The translations under genes were made by a program, and so were the position numbers. The notes beneath the pieces are model-generated. The model did not search any database, had not been told where the DNA came from, and worked only from the letters and a program-made list of their open reading frames with translations. Shown here in pieces: positions 1 to 10,974 of a DNA stretch of 64,000 nt; position 1 is the first letter of the stretch, and every line of letters starts with the position of its first letter. Where the stretch lies: positions 8,050,275-8,114,274 of the forward strand of contig OZ025271.1 in assembly GCA_964019165.1 (NCBI GenBank), given 5' to 3'. This stretch comes from Mastigias papua (Eukaryota > Cnidaria > Scyphozoa > Rhizostomeae > Mastigiidae).

Positions 1-656
1 GTTATCTCAACTAGGATAAACATCATAGTTACCAGCTGTTTCAAATATGTTGCAGTAAGTTTTTGCATATCTAATGATCACACAACAGTGAATGGCTTCC
101 ATTATAAGTTACAAGTTTTTGTTACCTCCAAAGAGAGCACTTTTGGGAGGGATACAAAACAGAGCTCCCAACCTGTTCAAGGAGCTCAATTTTTAGGGCA
201 CCTTTGTTTTGTTCAGGGTGAGACCTGATAAATATATAACATCTGTATTAAAATGTGTTTGATATTTTCATTTTTGATATTGATTTTCATTCTTGATAGT
301 TTCATATTTGATATTGATTTCCTCTATTAAGTGATATTTCCATTTTTTACATCTTCTTTCAATGCCCATTCTTTATCCACCTGGAATGTCTTGTTTTTTC
401 TTAGTAACCATTGAGAAAATTGCTTTCACTGCAGACATTTGATTGTATCCCTCACTATTTGCACATTGTGTGCCAAATAAAGAATTCATTTGAGTTTCAT
501 AATGCAGGATGGTGGGTGTTTGGTCCCTTAAAATCAGAAAATCATAATCATGGCTGGTCAACTTTTAGTGACTTTGTAGACAGAAGACAGCTACAATGAT
601 AGTGCAGATTTTTAATTCACATGCCCAGCCTATTTTAGAGAATAACTCTTGAAATA
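1..656. other. Intergenic, no gene seen
   Basis: AT-rich sequence with only short chance reading frames on both strands. No splice-bounded exon, repeat or RNA gene could be recognised. Confidence 0.5.
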
Positions 657-855
657 TTCTGATACTATGGAAAAGTTACTATACTCATCAGAAACTTATC
701 TTACAATACCACTCCTAAAACAACCAGTGACCAAATGGGTTTTCTAATCACAGTGCAAAACTGTGGAACAAACTAAGAAACATAGATAAAGAGCCACCCA
801 CCTTGAAAACATGTAAAGACCATCTGTTGATACTGACATCTGTTATTTCATTTCT
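657..855 (+). mobile_element. LINE ORF2 3' fragment, copy 1
   Basis: The plus strand reads a broken peptide with KLWNKLRN followed by PPTLKTCKDHL. This resembles the W-N-x-L-P/LK-x-FK signature at the C-terminal end of CR1/RTE-like LINE ORF2 proteins. The stretch is closely similar to 1986-2233, sharing the run from about 690 (atcttacaataccactccta) through the aaactgtggaaca block. Stops and missing flanks show a dead fragment. Family assignment is inferred from this short motif only. Confidence 0.5.
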
Positions 856-1002
856 ACATTCATTTCACATATAAATGTCGTTTTTCTTAGTTTTAGGTTT
901 TCTTACATTTGTATTTTGTTCAACAAGGTTGCCCAGAGTTAACAATCACTTGCATAAAAGCTAATAGTTATGACAATCCAACATAAGAACTAGTTCACCA
1001 AC

Positions 1003-1510
1003 TAGATAGATAGATAGATAGATAAACTTTATTTACAGAGGATAAACCTGGTTAGCCTAGCAGCTAATCTTCCCCAGGGTCTTCTCTAATAAATACACAA
1101 TAAATTATAATATAATTGTTAAAAAGTATCCCTTATGTTTCTAAAACAAGAAAAGCCTAGTAACAAATTTTATTTACAGTAGGGTTCAAGTACTTGAATC
1201 TGAAATGTAGAGGTAATGCTGATCCACTTTTCTCTTGAAAATTTCCAGTGTTGTTGCCTTTCTAATGTTAAGTGGAAGTTCATTCCATACTTTACTTTAC
1301 TTCCTGTTCAGCCTTTTTCAGTTTTGATCTGGGCACATACAAATTATTGTGTGATGAGCTTCTCATCAATTGCTGTTTAATCTGAACAAATCAGTCATAT
1401 ATTTTGGAGCTAGTCTATTCAGAGCTTTGTAGACTACTTTGGCTGTTTTGAAGTTAATTCTTTGTTTAACAGGCAGCCATTTAAGCTTCTTAAACAGTGG
1501 TCCTGAATGC
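1003..1510 (-). mobile_element. CR1-like LINE 3' end with GATA tail
   Basis: Read on the minus strand, this gives the classic end of a CR1-type ORF2: WLPVKQRINFKT, then YKALNRLAPKYMTDLF, then VWNELPLNIRKATTLEIFK, closed by a stop near 1193. A short 3' UTR follows with an AATAAAG-like signal near 1030, then a (TATC)n tail at 1003-1023 (GATA on the plus strand). LINEs of this group commonly end in such short tandem repeats. Stops and a frame change between about 1290 and 1370 show it is inactive, and the 5' part is missing. No RT catalytic motif is left. Confidence 0.75.
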
Positions 1511-1985
1511 TCACGGCTTGGAAGATGTAAAAGCTAATCAAATTCTGATCTGTGGTATTACCAAGAACATATGTGAAGCCATCAGACAGGTTTACTATCT
1601 GAGAATCTTGAGGCACATCTATGAGAGTTGGAAACTATGCAAACATACTGATATTTTGAAGACAATGGCAAATTGTACCACCTGATATCCTCAATGAAAT
1701 ATACATAGGAATTGCTCAGCCCCCTTGTAGTTACAGGTTTCCATATGGGGCTGCCTTTAGTGAATCAAAAATTGATATGTTGCAAAAATCCAAAAAATAC
1801 TGCTAGAATTGTAACCAACAACCAATACTATGATTGTACTGCTCCAGTAATCTAGAATCTTTGCTATTCAATTGAGCAGTGATCTTGTAAGAAAAGAAAC
1901 AGCCACATTTACATACAATTCTTTAAATTCAATAGTCCAGGCATACATGAGGGAATCACATAGTCTTAAATTCTTTTTACTACAT
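1511..1985. other. Intergenic, no gene seen
   Basis: Short frames only. It may contain further decayed LINE sequence between the two LINE pieces, but nothing recognisable remains. Confidence 0.4.
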
Positions 1986-2233
1986 TAGAACAGTTAATAT
2001 GCTCATCATCAGAAACTGATCTTACAATACCACTCCTAAGACAAATGAATGGCCAGAGGGGTTTTTGTAATCACAGTTTAAAACTGTGGAACAGTCTAGA
2101 AACACAAACAAAACTACCACCTACCCTCAAAAATCCTGCAAGCACCTGCTTTTACAGATACAGATTTTATTTCAGTTTTACATTTTCTCTTTTCTATTAT
2201 TCTTCCAAAATATTTTTTGAATTAGACATGTAG
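1986..2233 (+). mobile_element. LINE ORF2 3' fragment, copy 2
   Basis: An open plus frame (2045-2233) reads GFCNHSLKLWNSLETQTKL and then PPTLKNPASTCFYRYRFYF. It is the second and better kept copy of the repeat at 657-855. The LWNSL and PTLK motifs match the C-terminus of LINE ORF2 proteins. Only this terminal piece is present, so it is a 5'-truncated insertion. The AT-rich sequence after the stop looks like a 3' UTR. Confidence 0.5.
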
Positions 2234-4560
2234 GTATCTTTTATTCATAGTCCAAAATTTGTTTCATATTCATATATATTTATTTTTTATTTATATTTTT
2301 GAAATGAACTAGAATCAACAATGATTTGTTATGAGCTATGGCTTATGACTATACACTATAGAAGCTCTTCAACTATCAGTTTTGTAGACTGCTTGAAGCT
2401 TTTAGCCCCATACCCCCATTGATTAATCTATATCAGTAGAAGTCAATCAGAGATCATGCTCTCTTTATTGTGCAAAGGAGATATTCTGTTGCTAGATGGT
2501 CCATCTTGAATGTACCTTTTACTTGTTACTTCCAACAAATGGCCTGTCATGTTGTCAAAATTTGATGAAGTTCAAACTGCTCTATTTTCAGAACAAGAAG
2601 AGATGTTGAGCTACACTTTCCAAATCTTGTTTATCTTTTGGTTATCTATCTTACATTTAAAAATCAACTAGCACTATGATGGTTGGTTACATGTCCACTG
2701 ATTTTGTCCCTCTTGGATGTGAAATACCCGTTATCCACTGTTCTTTTGAAAAGCCACTGTATGCAGTATACATTGTCACATTGGCAAAATGGAATCTGAC
2801 ACCCCCCTCTTCAATAAAATATTCTAGTGTCAGCACTGGACCCACATTGTTATGTTAAGTTAAAGACTATATTGTTGACAAATCTAGTCACCATAGTAAC
2901 TTTGGATGCATGAAATCTAATTGTTTCAAGGGAGGGGCCATCCCCTAAACTGTCAATGCATACATCTCTTGTATACAGCGAGGATCCCTCCATAATTCAA
3001 GCTCAGGCCCCATGATTGATTGGCATCATTAATCAGTAATCAATCACAGATTTGTATGATCTGTGCTCTTTATTGTGATCTCACATGCTATCTTTATTGT
3101 GCATAGAACACATTCAATTTTTGAATGTATGCTCTATGATTTTATGATATTTTGATATGAAAAGTTAGTCCTTATTAGTTCTGATATAGTTGATTGGATT
3201 TTAGTTTAATTGACTTTCAGATTTATATCAATAGACATCAAAGAGCTTAAGTATTTGTTCATCTTAGTTTTATAACTTATGGAATAGTAGTGAACATGTA
3301 TTGATAAGTTATTTTGAAATTCCTTTGACATCATTTTTCAAATGTCATTTGTAGTTGTATTGAAATCACATTTGTAAAAGTGTCAGCTGAATTAAATAAT
3401 AATTAGAAGGACATTTTGGTTTTTACATGCAATGGTAGGTTGTAAAACCTTATGAAGTCTGCATATTACCAATGATCGATTGAATTGTCTGTTTCTTGTT
3501 TTCTCAGGTCTCGTTTGTCAAGTACTCTATAGCTGTTATGAATATTTTTTCATCAACTCAATAGAGCCTTTAGTCATATAAAAAGTCATTTCTTCCTTGA
3601 CCCTGACACAACTGTCAAAATTAAGAACATCAATGTTCATTGTCTAAGATTGAGAACATTAATTTCCATATCTGTCTTTTCTATAATATTACTTTTTGCA
3701 ACTAGAAGTATATTTTGGTATTTGATGCTATAAGGTTAAAACTTTAGATGATGTGTGGCAAACCTGCTCAAAGATCTGTCCATAAAGTTTTCTCATTTTT
3801 ATTTTTATGTATGCTGCAAAGACAGATTACCCTTCTGCACAAAATGATTCAAAAATAATAATGACATATAAAAATGACATATGAAATTTACAATCAAACT
3901 TGAAAGAGGAGTGAGAAAAATTATTTTAGTATTTTTCTGTGTTAAGCTCTAAAGATTATTATTAAAATCTTGATTCTTGTTAAATAATTGTCCCTTTTCA
4001 CCTTCATTGAGAAATAGACACCAAATCACACGTCATGCCAACTTTATAGGACGATCCAATAACTGACTAGCGCCTTCAACAAATATTTCGGGCATGTGAA
4101 TCCTCCACAAACCTTATTTTGCTACGCTCCTGTTTATCGCTTTATCTTTACTCGATTTCCTGCAATTTTAGTATGCACATTACACAGTCCTAAAATCTTT
4201 GTTCCTCGATGACACCTGATAGTGTACTTGGCTTTCCTGGATTTCACGGCATTTTAATATATTAGATACCCAACCCCGCGTTTTCCTGAATTGTTTTGAT
4301 CGTCTCTACATTTATGTGATTTTTAAAGTTGTAGTATACTCTTATAAACAGTTGTAAAATCTCATGGTGGATTTTGGCCTTCCTTCATTTCATGACATTT
4401 AACATTCTTACTGATCTCAATTCAAGAGGGAATTTAATTTGATTGGTCATATATTTATGATAAGATTAAATACAGTAATCGTTTTAAATTCTGACCGTTT
4501 TCCACTATTATCAATAGTGTTTTGACTTGATTTTGCTTCTCATCGGGTGTTTTGATAGGC
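2234..4560. other. Intergenic, no gene seen
   Basis: About 2.3 kb of AT-rich DNA without a supportable exon. Two loosely similar patches (about 2400-2480 and 3000-3110, both with a ctctttattgtg core) suggest an old dispersed repeat. No RNA gene seen. Confidence 0.4.
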
Positions 4561-4836
4561 CATCACTCATTTGGATTTTATTTATCAATTGGATTTTGAC
4601 CATGGCATCCAAATACATACTTCAATCTCCTATATACAACTTCATACAATATTCTCTCTCTTCTATGTCGATAAAATAATTCAGCTTTTCGGACAAAACA
4701 TAGTCTTTTCAAGCCAAAACATTAGCTTCTTTACACAGAAGATCTCTCTTACTGTCTTTGAAACAGCCACGTGGCTAAGGGAAAAGCAGCAAAAAGCCGC
4801 CAATATTTGCAGAACAATAGTGTCTATTGTTATTGA

Positions 4837-5300
4837 CCAATCAGAATGATCCATTTTAGCCCTTTTGGCGGCAGAGGCTGGAGCCGCCACCTATGGATTT
4901 AGAGCGAAATTAGCAGCCCTTGGCCGCGAAATTGGCCGCAACTTGACTTATTGGGACTCTTTTGTTTTTTCAACCAATCAGATTTCAGCATTCTGCTGTT
5001 GATTGTTTATTTACCCAACGAAATAGCTTTATTTTACAAAAGGCGATTATGCAAACAACCAATCAGCATGTATTATTTGAATATTCTCGTTTGTTCTCTA
5101 CCCAATGGGATTTGATCAATTGATTTAATTATTGGCCAATCACCGATCATCATTTAAATTAGCATTGAAGTATCGTCCAATCAGGTAGTTCTATTTTCAA
5201 ATTTGACATTGTATTTTCCTTTGTTTTCTAGCCAATCAAGGAAGTTTAAATATGGTCGTTATCAGCCTCATTTCCGGCTTTCAGTTCAGCAGAAAGACGG
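4837..5300 (+). promoter_or_regulatory. CCAAT-box cluster, promoter-like
   Basis: Six exact CCAATCA heptamers lie on the plus strand at 4837, 4974, 5059, 5136, 5177 and 5232, with a further CCAAT at 5102 and ATTGG (reverse CCAAT) at 4931 and 5131. CCAATCA matches the binding core of the trimeric factor NF-Y. A TATA-like TTTAAATA at 5245-5252 and a TCAGTTC initiator-like site near 5281 sit at promoter spacing. The block is richer in GC and CpG (about 4865-4945) than its surroundings. No downstream coding exon could be identified, so the transcript may be noncoding, or the first exon only 5' UTR. Confidence 0.45.
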
Positions 5301-5312
5301 GGGCAAGAAGTC

Positions 5313-5545
5313 GGTTTTATTGATATTTCTTGATTGATCTATAGTTCTTCTACTTACAAGTTATGACTAAGTTATACTCTACTTGGCCTAATCGATGTAA
5401 GAGTTGTAAAGATAAGTATGTAGAACTTATATTTACAACTCTTACATCTATTAGACCATTACTAATATTGCCCAAGAGACTAAGTTAATGAAGTGAAGGG
5501 TGTCTTAGTTCATCACTGAGTTTAATCAAAGATCAATAAAACAGC
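5313..5545. repeat. Hairpin / fold-back sequence
   Basis: A near-perfect inverted repeat has arms 5385-5410 and 5432-5457 (26 nt, two mismatches; inner 17 nt perfect, gatgtaagagttgtaaa) around a 21-nt loop that itself can partly pair. Farther out, ttttattgat near 5317 is mirrored by atcaataaaa near 5533, so the whole 230 bp may be a fold-back MITE. The central hairpin is also of the size of a microRNA precursor. It lies just downstream of the CCAAT cluster. Confidence 0.45.
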
Positions 5546-5657
5546 CCTATTGATTTTCACAAAATCTGAAAATAGACACCCAAACACAACATTAAATTAG
5601 TCTGAAGGACAAGCTAAGTGTAAATAGTAGGAAAGGAAGACAATAAAGACTCCAGAT

Positions 5658-5896
5658 GAACATAGCCAAAAACAAGGTTAGCGAATGTATATTAGGATAT
5701 AACTGAAATCTATATGGAGTGCTCTACGCAAGGGGTTGTTCAAAACTGCCTTATGGAATTGCTGAGAGAAAGTAAAATGGTGAGCTCAAACATCCTACTT
5801 TCTCTCAAGACTTAATAGATTGAGTAATGTAAACGATAAGTTTATGGGGATTGCAATACTGATTGGGTTCGCTAACACTTGTACATGGCTATGTTC
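5658..5896. repeat. Second fold-back sequence
   Basis: Outer arms gaacatagcca (5658-5668) and tggctatgttc (5886-5896) are joined by gttagcgaa (5677-5685) and ttcgctaac (5868-5876). An inner pair gagagaaagta (5764-5774) and tactttctctc (5796-5806) is nested about nearly the same centre. This is the layout of a small fold-back MITE. No target duplication is evident. Confidence 0.4.
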
Positions 5897-6012
5897 AGAC
5901 ATCTTAAAATATTTATTTACATACAAGCAAATCATATGACTGCTAAACTGTTCATTAAACGCCAAGAGGTATTCGAATTTGAGTGAAAGGTAGTCCCTCT
6001 TCTGTTCTTTAT

Positions 6013-6075
6013 TGTCGTCTTCTTCTTCCTCTTTTTCTTTTTATTCTTCTTCGTCTTCTTCTTCTTCTTCTTCTA
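6013..6075. repeat. TTC-rich microsatellite
   Basis: Polypyrimidine tract dominated by ttc triplets, with an uninterrupted stretch near 6055-6073. It generates a spurious leucine/serine-rich frame. Confidence 0.8.
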
Positions 6076-7140
6076 CAGTCCTTTAACTTTCTATTCAGCA
6101 TATATCGTGGATTGTTAGCTGAAAAAAGAATGAAAAAGGCAGCAAAGCGATCTATGGTTTGGAAGATAATCATTGTATTTCTTCACAATAAAAGAGAGAT
6201 GTAAGTTATTTAATCCAGTTTATTCATTGTTATGTATTTTAGAGTGATATATTTTAATGACGAATTATGTAATGCCAATCGAAAATATCTCTCCAAGTCT
6301 GCAAAATTTCTGCAATCAGCCCATATGTATGTTTTATGTTTGTTCAGTATTCAGCACGAAGCAAAACGATAACTTCAATAAACATTCCTTTGAAAGCTGT
6401 AAGGGAACCGCGTTTACTCTCACATATTGTTACGGGAATGTTCGGGATACAGAACCAGTGAATCTCTCTACATGCAATACATTTTTGCACAATCTGATTT
6501 CAGTCGTTTCCAATTTTGAGATATGGAAATATATGCGTGTTATTTCACACTAGTTAACAATTTGACTTGATTGAGATTAAGGTAGAAAAAGAGATGATGA
6601 ATTAAAATGATGAAAATCTTCAGCTTACAGAACTTCTGAATTTGATTAAAAGCAATAATTGTTTAGCTTACTGTTATGTGCTTCTGTTCTATTATTGAGA
6701 AATGCAAAAATACTTGGCTTGTCCCGCACTAGTTATCAGTCTCATTGAAATGAAATTAAAATAAAAGAGATATGATACCTCAGAAAAACTATAAAAGTAA
6801 CATTACGTCATGTTTGGAGTATGAGAGGACCCATGTTGTTAAATAAATTAGAAGGCAAACGATGGTCAGTTAATGAGAGACAACATTGAGGTGAAGAAAT
6901 TGGAAGGCAAATGAAGAGTTCTTCTCTTCATCACATAGTTTGTCTGGCTCGAACTTAAAAATATTCCTTTTTGCTTTATTGTTTTGTAGTCCTTGATATC
7001 TAAAGTTTTGATTCATGTAGAAGAAATAGAAGTAAATAAACTTGAAACAATTAATTAATCTTTGTTATCTGGCTCATTTGTTGAAATGTTGAATTTTAAA
7101 GAGGACATTGTTTCTATGCTTCCAAGCACGTTCATAAATT
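6076..7140. other. Intergenic, no gene seen
   Basis: The frame at 6257-6553 (98 codons) has ordinary AT-rich composition and no recognisable domain; I do not call it a gene. Nothing else is evident. Confidence 0.4.
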
Positions 7141-7147
7141 ACATTGA

Positions 7148-7310
7148 TGATTAACATTAGATGAATTATTTTCTACCTCCAACCTTCAAAACCCTTAACT
7201 ACATCTTCCATCCACCATCATCCAGAAAGCACCAACCTTCAAAACTGCCCACAGACTAAATCCACATTACTATTCTCAACACACTGCTTAAATTCATCTA
7301 ATGTTAATCA
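7148..7310. repeat. 20-bp inverted repeat around a C-rich spacer
   Basis: Perfect 20-bp arms at 7148-7167 and 7291-7310 (tgattaacattagatgaatt and its complement) enclose about 120 bp of purine-poor sequence. That spacer contains a short direct repeat (caaccttcaaaac at about 7180 and 7233). It resembles a tiny TIR element, without a clear target duplication. Confidence 0.5.
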
Positions 7311-8089
7311 ACAAAGGGTGTCAGATAGTTTTTCATTTTTCTGCTAGTCCATTTCTGTAATAGGTCTAGTTGTCCTCGTTCTTTCAGCTTTTATCATTAA
7401 TCAAAGAGAACCAGATAACAAAGTTAACATGATTTCAGATGTGTAATCACTTCGCAATTGTCATGATTCAGTTTTATCCACTTTTTTCTATCTCGATCCT
7501 GATTTTTAAATCTATGTTCAATTTGGTAGTATTTTCCCTGACATGACAGAATCCATGCTATGTCTCTTATTCTTTGGCCATAGTGATAAAATATAGTTAA
7601 TCCAAAGTGCAACTTACGATTGAAGTCCTTGATATAGTCTTCTCTTTGATAGAACCATAGCATCTTTCATTGACTCCTTAAGTTCAAATAATATGATATC
7701 ATGTTATTGCATTATGTATTTAAACATTTAAATCTGATGAAAATGTTGCAATGAATTTCCAACAATCTCCTTGGTTATTGCATTGATAGAATTGATTTCA
7801 CAAAAGTCCTTCAAATTCATAACAACACTTGTTCAATATCCAGGCACCTTCTTTCCATTAATCATTGTGTCTTTATGGACGTTAATCAGTAACTATATAT
7901 CATGTCCTGTTAAATATTGAAAAAATGGAAAATTCAAAATAATTTATCAATTAACATAGTTATGATTCACCATTGCTTTTAAATTATTTTTTGCTCTTTC
8001 TATCGTTTTGCCATTATAGTTTCTCGATTCTTATATTTATATACATATAACTTAAGGACAGATACATATATTAACATATGACTGCTACC
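7311..8089. other. Intergenic, no gene seen
   Basis: AT-rich DNA. The minus frame at 7424-7663 shows no domain and no convincing splice sites. Confidence 0.4.
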
Positions 8090-10120
8090 TGTTGCATTTT
8101 TGTCACTTTGAAATGATTGACATGAATTATGAAAGATTTTCTTCTCCCTCCATCCTGTTTTGCGAATGTAGATGCTTCATAGTAAATAAATACTAATATG
8201 AAATTTAAATAAATATTACTTTTTGGTTTCATATTTACACAAGTTTGAGTTTAGTATTTGTTCGACGATTTTCTTCTTTCTTACTTCGTTGCCATTTTAT
8301 ATGCTCCATACCAAACATCATAGATAATTAACTTAAATATAAACATACCCGTGAAACATACCTACTACAATGATGTCATCTTGAGTTGAGTATTTATTCA
8401 ACGAGTTTCTTCTTTTTCCATCCTTCTTTGCCATTTTATATAGATTTTATATAGTTCACAATAACAATTGTATATCGATAACTTAAATATAAACATGCAA
8501 ATAAAACATACCTCCTCCGATGATGTCATTTTGAGTTGAGTATTTGTTCGATAATTTTCTTCTTCCTTCATTCTTCTTTGCCATTTTAATTAAATATCAA
8601 ACTTAAATATAAACATACAAATAAAACATACCTGCTGCAATGATATCACTTTTAGTTGAGTATTTGTTCAATTATTTTCTTCTTCTTTCATCCTTATTTG
8701 CCATTTTAATTAAGTATAAAACTTAATATAAGCATACAAATGAAACATACCTGCTCCAATGATGCTATTTTAAGTTGAGTAGGCCTATTTGCTTGATGAT
8801 TTTCTTCTTCTTTCATCCTTCTGTGCCATTTTATATACTTCATTGTAACAGTTATATATCGATATGTTAAATATAAACATACACATGAAACATACCTGCT
8901 CTACTGACTTCAGTTTGGGTTGAGTATTTGTTCGATAATTTTCTTCGTCTTTCATTCTTCTTTGACATTTTATATACTTCATAGTAGCAATTATATATCG
9001 ATAACTTAAATATAAACATATACATAAAACATACCTGCTTCAATGAAGTCATTTTGAGTTGAGTATTTGTTCGCTTATTTTCTTTCTTGTCCATCCTTCT
9101 TTACAATTTTAGGTGCTCCTTATGAACTGTTATATGTAAATAATTGAACATTGAAATATATACACAAGTCATACGTGTTTCATTCTTACCATGTTGAGTT
9201 GAGTATTTGTTCCGTGATTTACTTATCTTTCCATCGTTTTTTCCTACATTACATGAAGTAGCTGTAGATAGAATTGTCTCGTTCTTTTGCCATAGTTAAT
9301 GGGACATAATACAAATTATATGAAATAACATGAGGATAAATATGTATGCATTACTCATACATGTTTCCTTTGTGTTATTTTGATTTTGCTTCCTTCTGCA
9401 TCCTTCTTGCCATTGCAGAACCTAAATGCTAACAATTATAAGTAAATAATTTATAGATAAAAATATATATATCTCATACGTGTTCCATACTTATCATTTT
9501 GAGTTGAGTATTTAGTCGATCATTTTCTTCTTTTTCCCATCTTTCTTTTGCCGGTGTAGATACTCCACCATAGCAATGACATTACTATAATTTATATATA
9601 AAATATATACTATATATATAAAATATATATAAATCATATGTATTCCATTCTTGTCATGTTAAATTCAGTATTTGCTCGAAGACTTTCTTCTTATTCCATC
9701 TTTCTTTTCTATTTCTAATGCTCCATTAGAACAGTTATATGTAAATGATCTAAAGATAAATATATGCAAAATTGTTTGTGCTACATTGATGTCATTGTAA
9801 GTTAAGTATTTGTTCTATCATTGCCTTCTTTCTCCATATCTATTTTCCATTTTTCTGTCCCATACAAACAATTATATATAAACAATTAAACAATTAATTA
9901 ATTTAACGATAAAAGCATGCGTAAGTATCATATGTCCTTCATTGATTTCAGTTTGAGTTTAATATTTGGTCGATGATATTCTTCTCTTTTCATCTAAATT
10001 TGCAAACATATACGAAGAGATTGTTTGTAATCAATGTTGTGTGAATAATTAGCCAATGCAGAACCTTAATGGTAACAATCATATTTAAATAACTTAAAGA
10101 TCAAAGAATATATAATACTT
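8090..10120. repeat. Degenerate tandem array, ~120-160 bp unit
   Basis: About 14 head-to-tail units, each with a gagttgagtatttgttcg-like core, then attttcttctt, then a cttgccatttt-like block, an AT-rich part with cttaaatataaacat, and acatacctgct. Cores fall near 8247, 8383, 8531, 8652, 8771, 8918, 9055, 9193, 9499, 9660, 9799 and 9953, with a diverged unit near 9372 and probably one near 8130. Spacing varies from about 119 to 161 bp. The best-preserved units are in the middle (8500-9100) and the edges are more diverged. Short minus frames here repeat the same peptide and are not genes. Confidence 0.85.
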
Positions 10121-10196
10121 AGATAAAAGTGATTGACTTATTGATTGTTCTAGTTTGCATCATCAATGTAAAACTATGCTTTAGGGGGAAGGAGTG

Positions 10197-10499
10197 TGTA
10201 ATATTATGTATACCAGGAGATACTAATGAAAGTCGTGTTAACAGTTTGTAAAACTTTCTTGAACTGAACTTACATGAGACAAGTATTTATACTATTTGGC
10301 TATAGTAAACAAAGTTGTTTATCACAGTGAAATCTACAATACAATAACAACGCTGTTTACAATAACAAGGTTGTTTATAACAAGAGGACAATGAACCTTA
10401 CAACATAACAGGATAATGAAATGTACATTACAATAACAAGTTTGTTTACAATAACAGAACAGTTGGCAAAACGCAATAACAAGATTGAATATTGTAACA
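10197..10499 (-). repeat. Gypsy 3' LTR
   Basis: 303 bp, identical to 14663-14965 except G at 10298. In element sense it is the 3' LTR. It contains several internal repeats of a caataacaa/ttgttta pattern. Confidence 0.95.
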
Positions 10500-10510
10500 T
10501 CTCCCTCTGT
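10500..10510 (-). other. Gypsy polypurine tract
   Basis: On the element strand ACAGAGGGAGA directly precedes the 3' LTR, the expected place for the plus-strand primer of reverse transcription. Confidence 0.75.
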
Positions 10511-10536
10511 AGAAAAAACAATGTTATATAGTAAAG

Positions 10537-10974
10537 TTAAAGTGTTTCTATCAGTCTCTGTGGTCTTGAAACGTTTCTTCTAGGCCTTTCTCGAATGTTC
10601 TCACTAGCTTCAGGCTTGATGTAGCACCTATTCCTCCGTAACTGAGCACCATTCTCTGTTTCAATAGTATATGACCTTGGCTGAGTACTTGTGGGTGTTC
10701 TAGAAACAACAGCATGTGTCCACTTGTTAACTTCTGGATTTGTCTGAACATATACTGCTTGATTCTGTTGTAATGGTGGCAACTCTCTGGCAGATTTGTT
10801 ATAACAGTCTGCTTGCTTAACCTTGTTTGCTAACATCTGTTCATAAGCACACTGTTCTTTTGCATTATGCATAACAGTTTTTGATGGTAAGAGCCCTCTG
10901 TACTTTCTACTATTCAAGAGTTCTGCTGGTGCAGGGATGTTATGAGTTAATGGTGTAGTTCTGTATATGAGCAA
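10537..10974 (-). CDS. Gypsy integrase C-terminal part, shifted frame
   Basis: This frame starts with LLIYRTTPL, the conserved stretch that follows the integrase catalytic core in Ty3/gypsy elements. It runs about 145 codons and includes a basic C-terminal tail rich in Arg/Pro (RERPRRNVSRPQR). It overlaps the end of the gag-pol frame by 35 bases in another frame; homology simply passes from one frame to the other. The natural reading is a single-base indel near 10975, not a separate gene or programmed shift, because the break is deep inside integrase. There is no ATG at the start (TTG), which fits an interrupted polyprotein. Confidence 0.8.
   Translation of the reverse strand: MLIYRTTPLTHNIPAPAELLNSRKYRGLLPSKTVMHNAKEQCAYEQMLANKVKQADCYNKSARELPPLQQNQAVYVQTNPEVNKWTHAVVSRTPTSTQPRSYTIETENGAQLRRNRCYIKPEASENIRERPRRNVSRPQRLIETL

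Noticed and set aside
4681..4890. Minus frame beginning MAAPASAAKRAK over the CpG-rich block
   Set aside because: Starts with GTG, has no domain, and overlaps the CCAAT promoter-like cluster.
8090..10120. CRISPR array
   Set aside because: Repeat units are long, diverged and of variable length with no constant short repeat and unique spacers, and the genome is eukaryotic.
10537..10974. Programmed frameshift or separate gypsy ORF
   Set aside because: The break is within integrase, where no gypsy element uses a programmed shift; a simple indel explains it.
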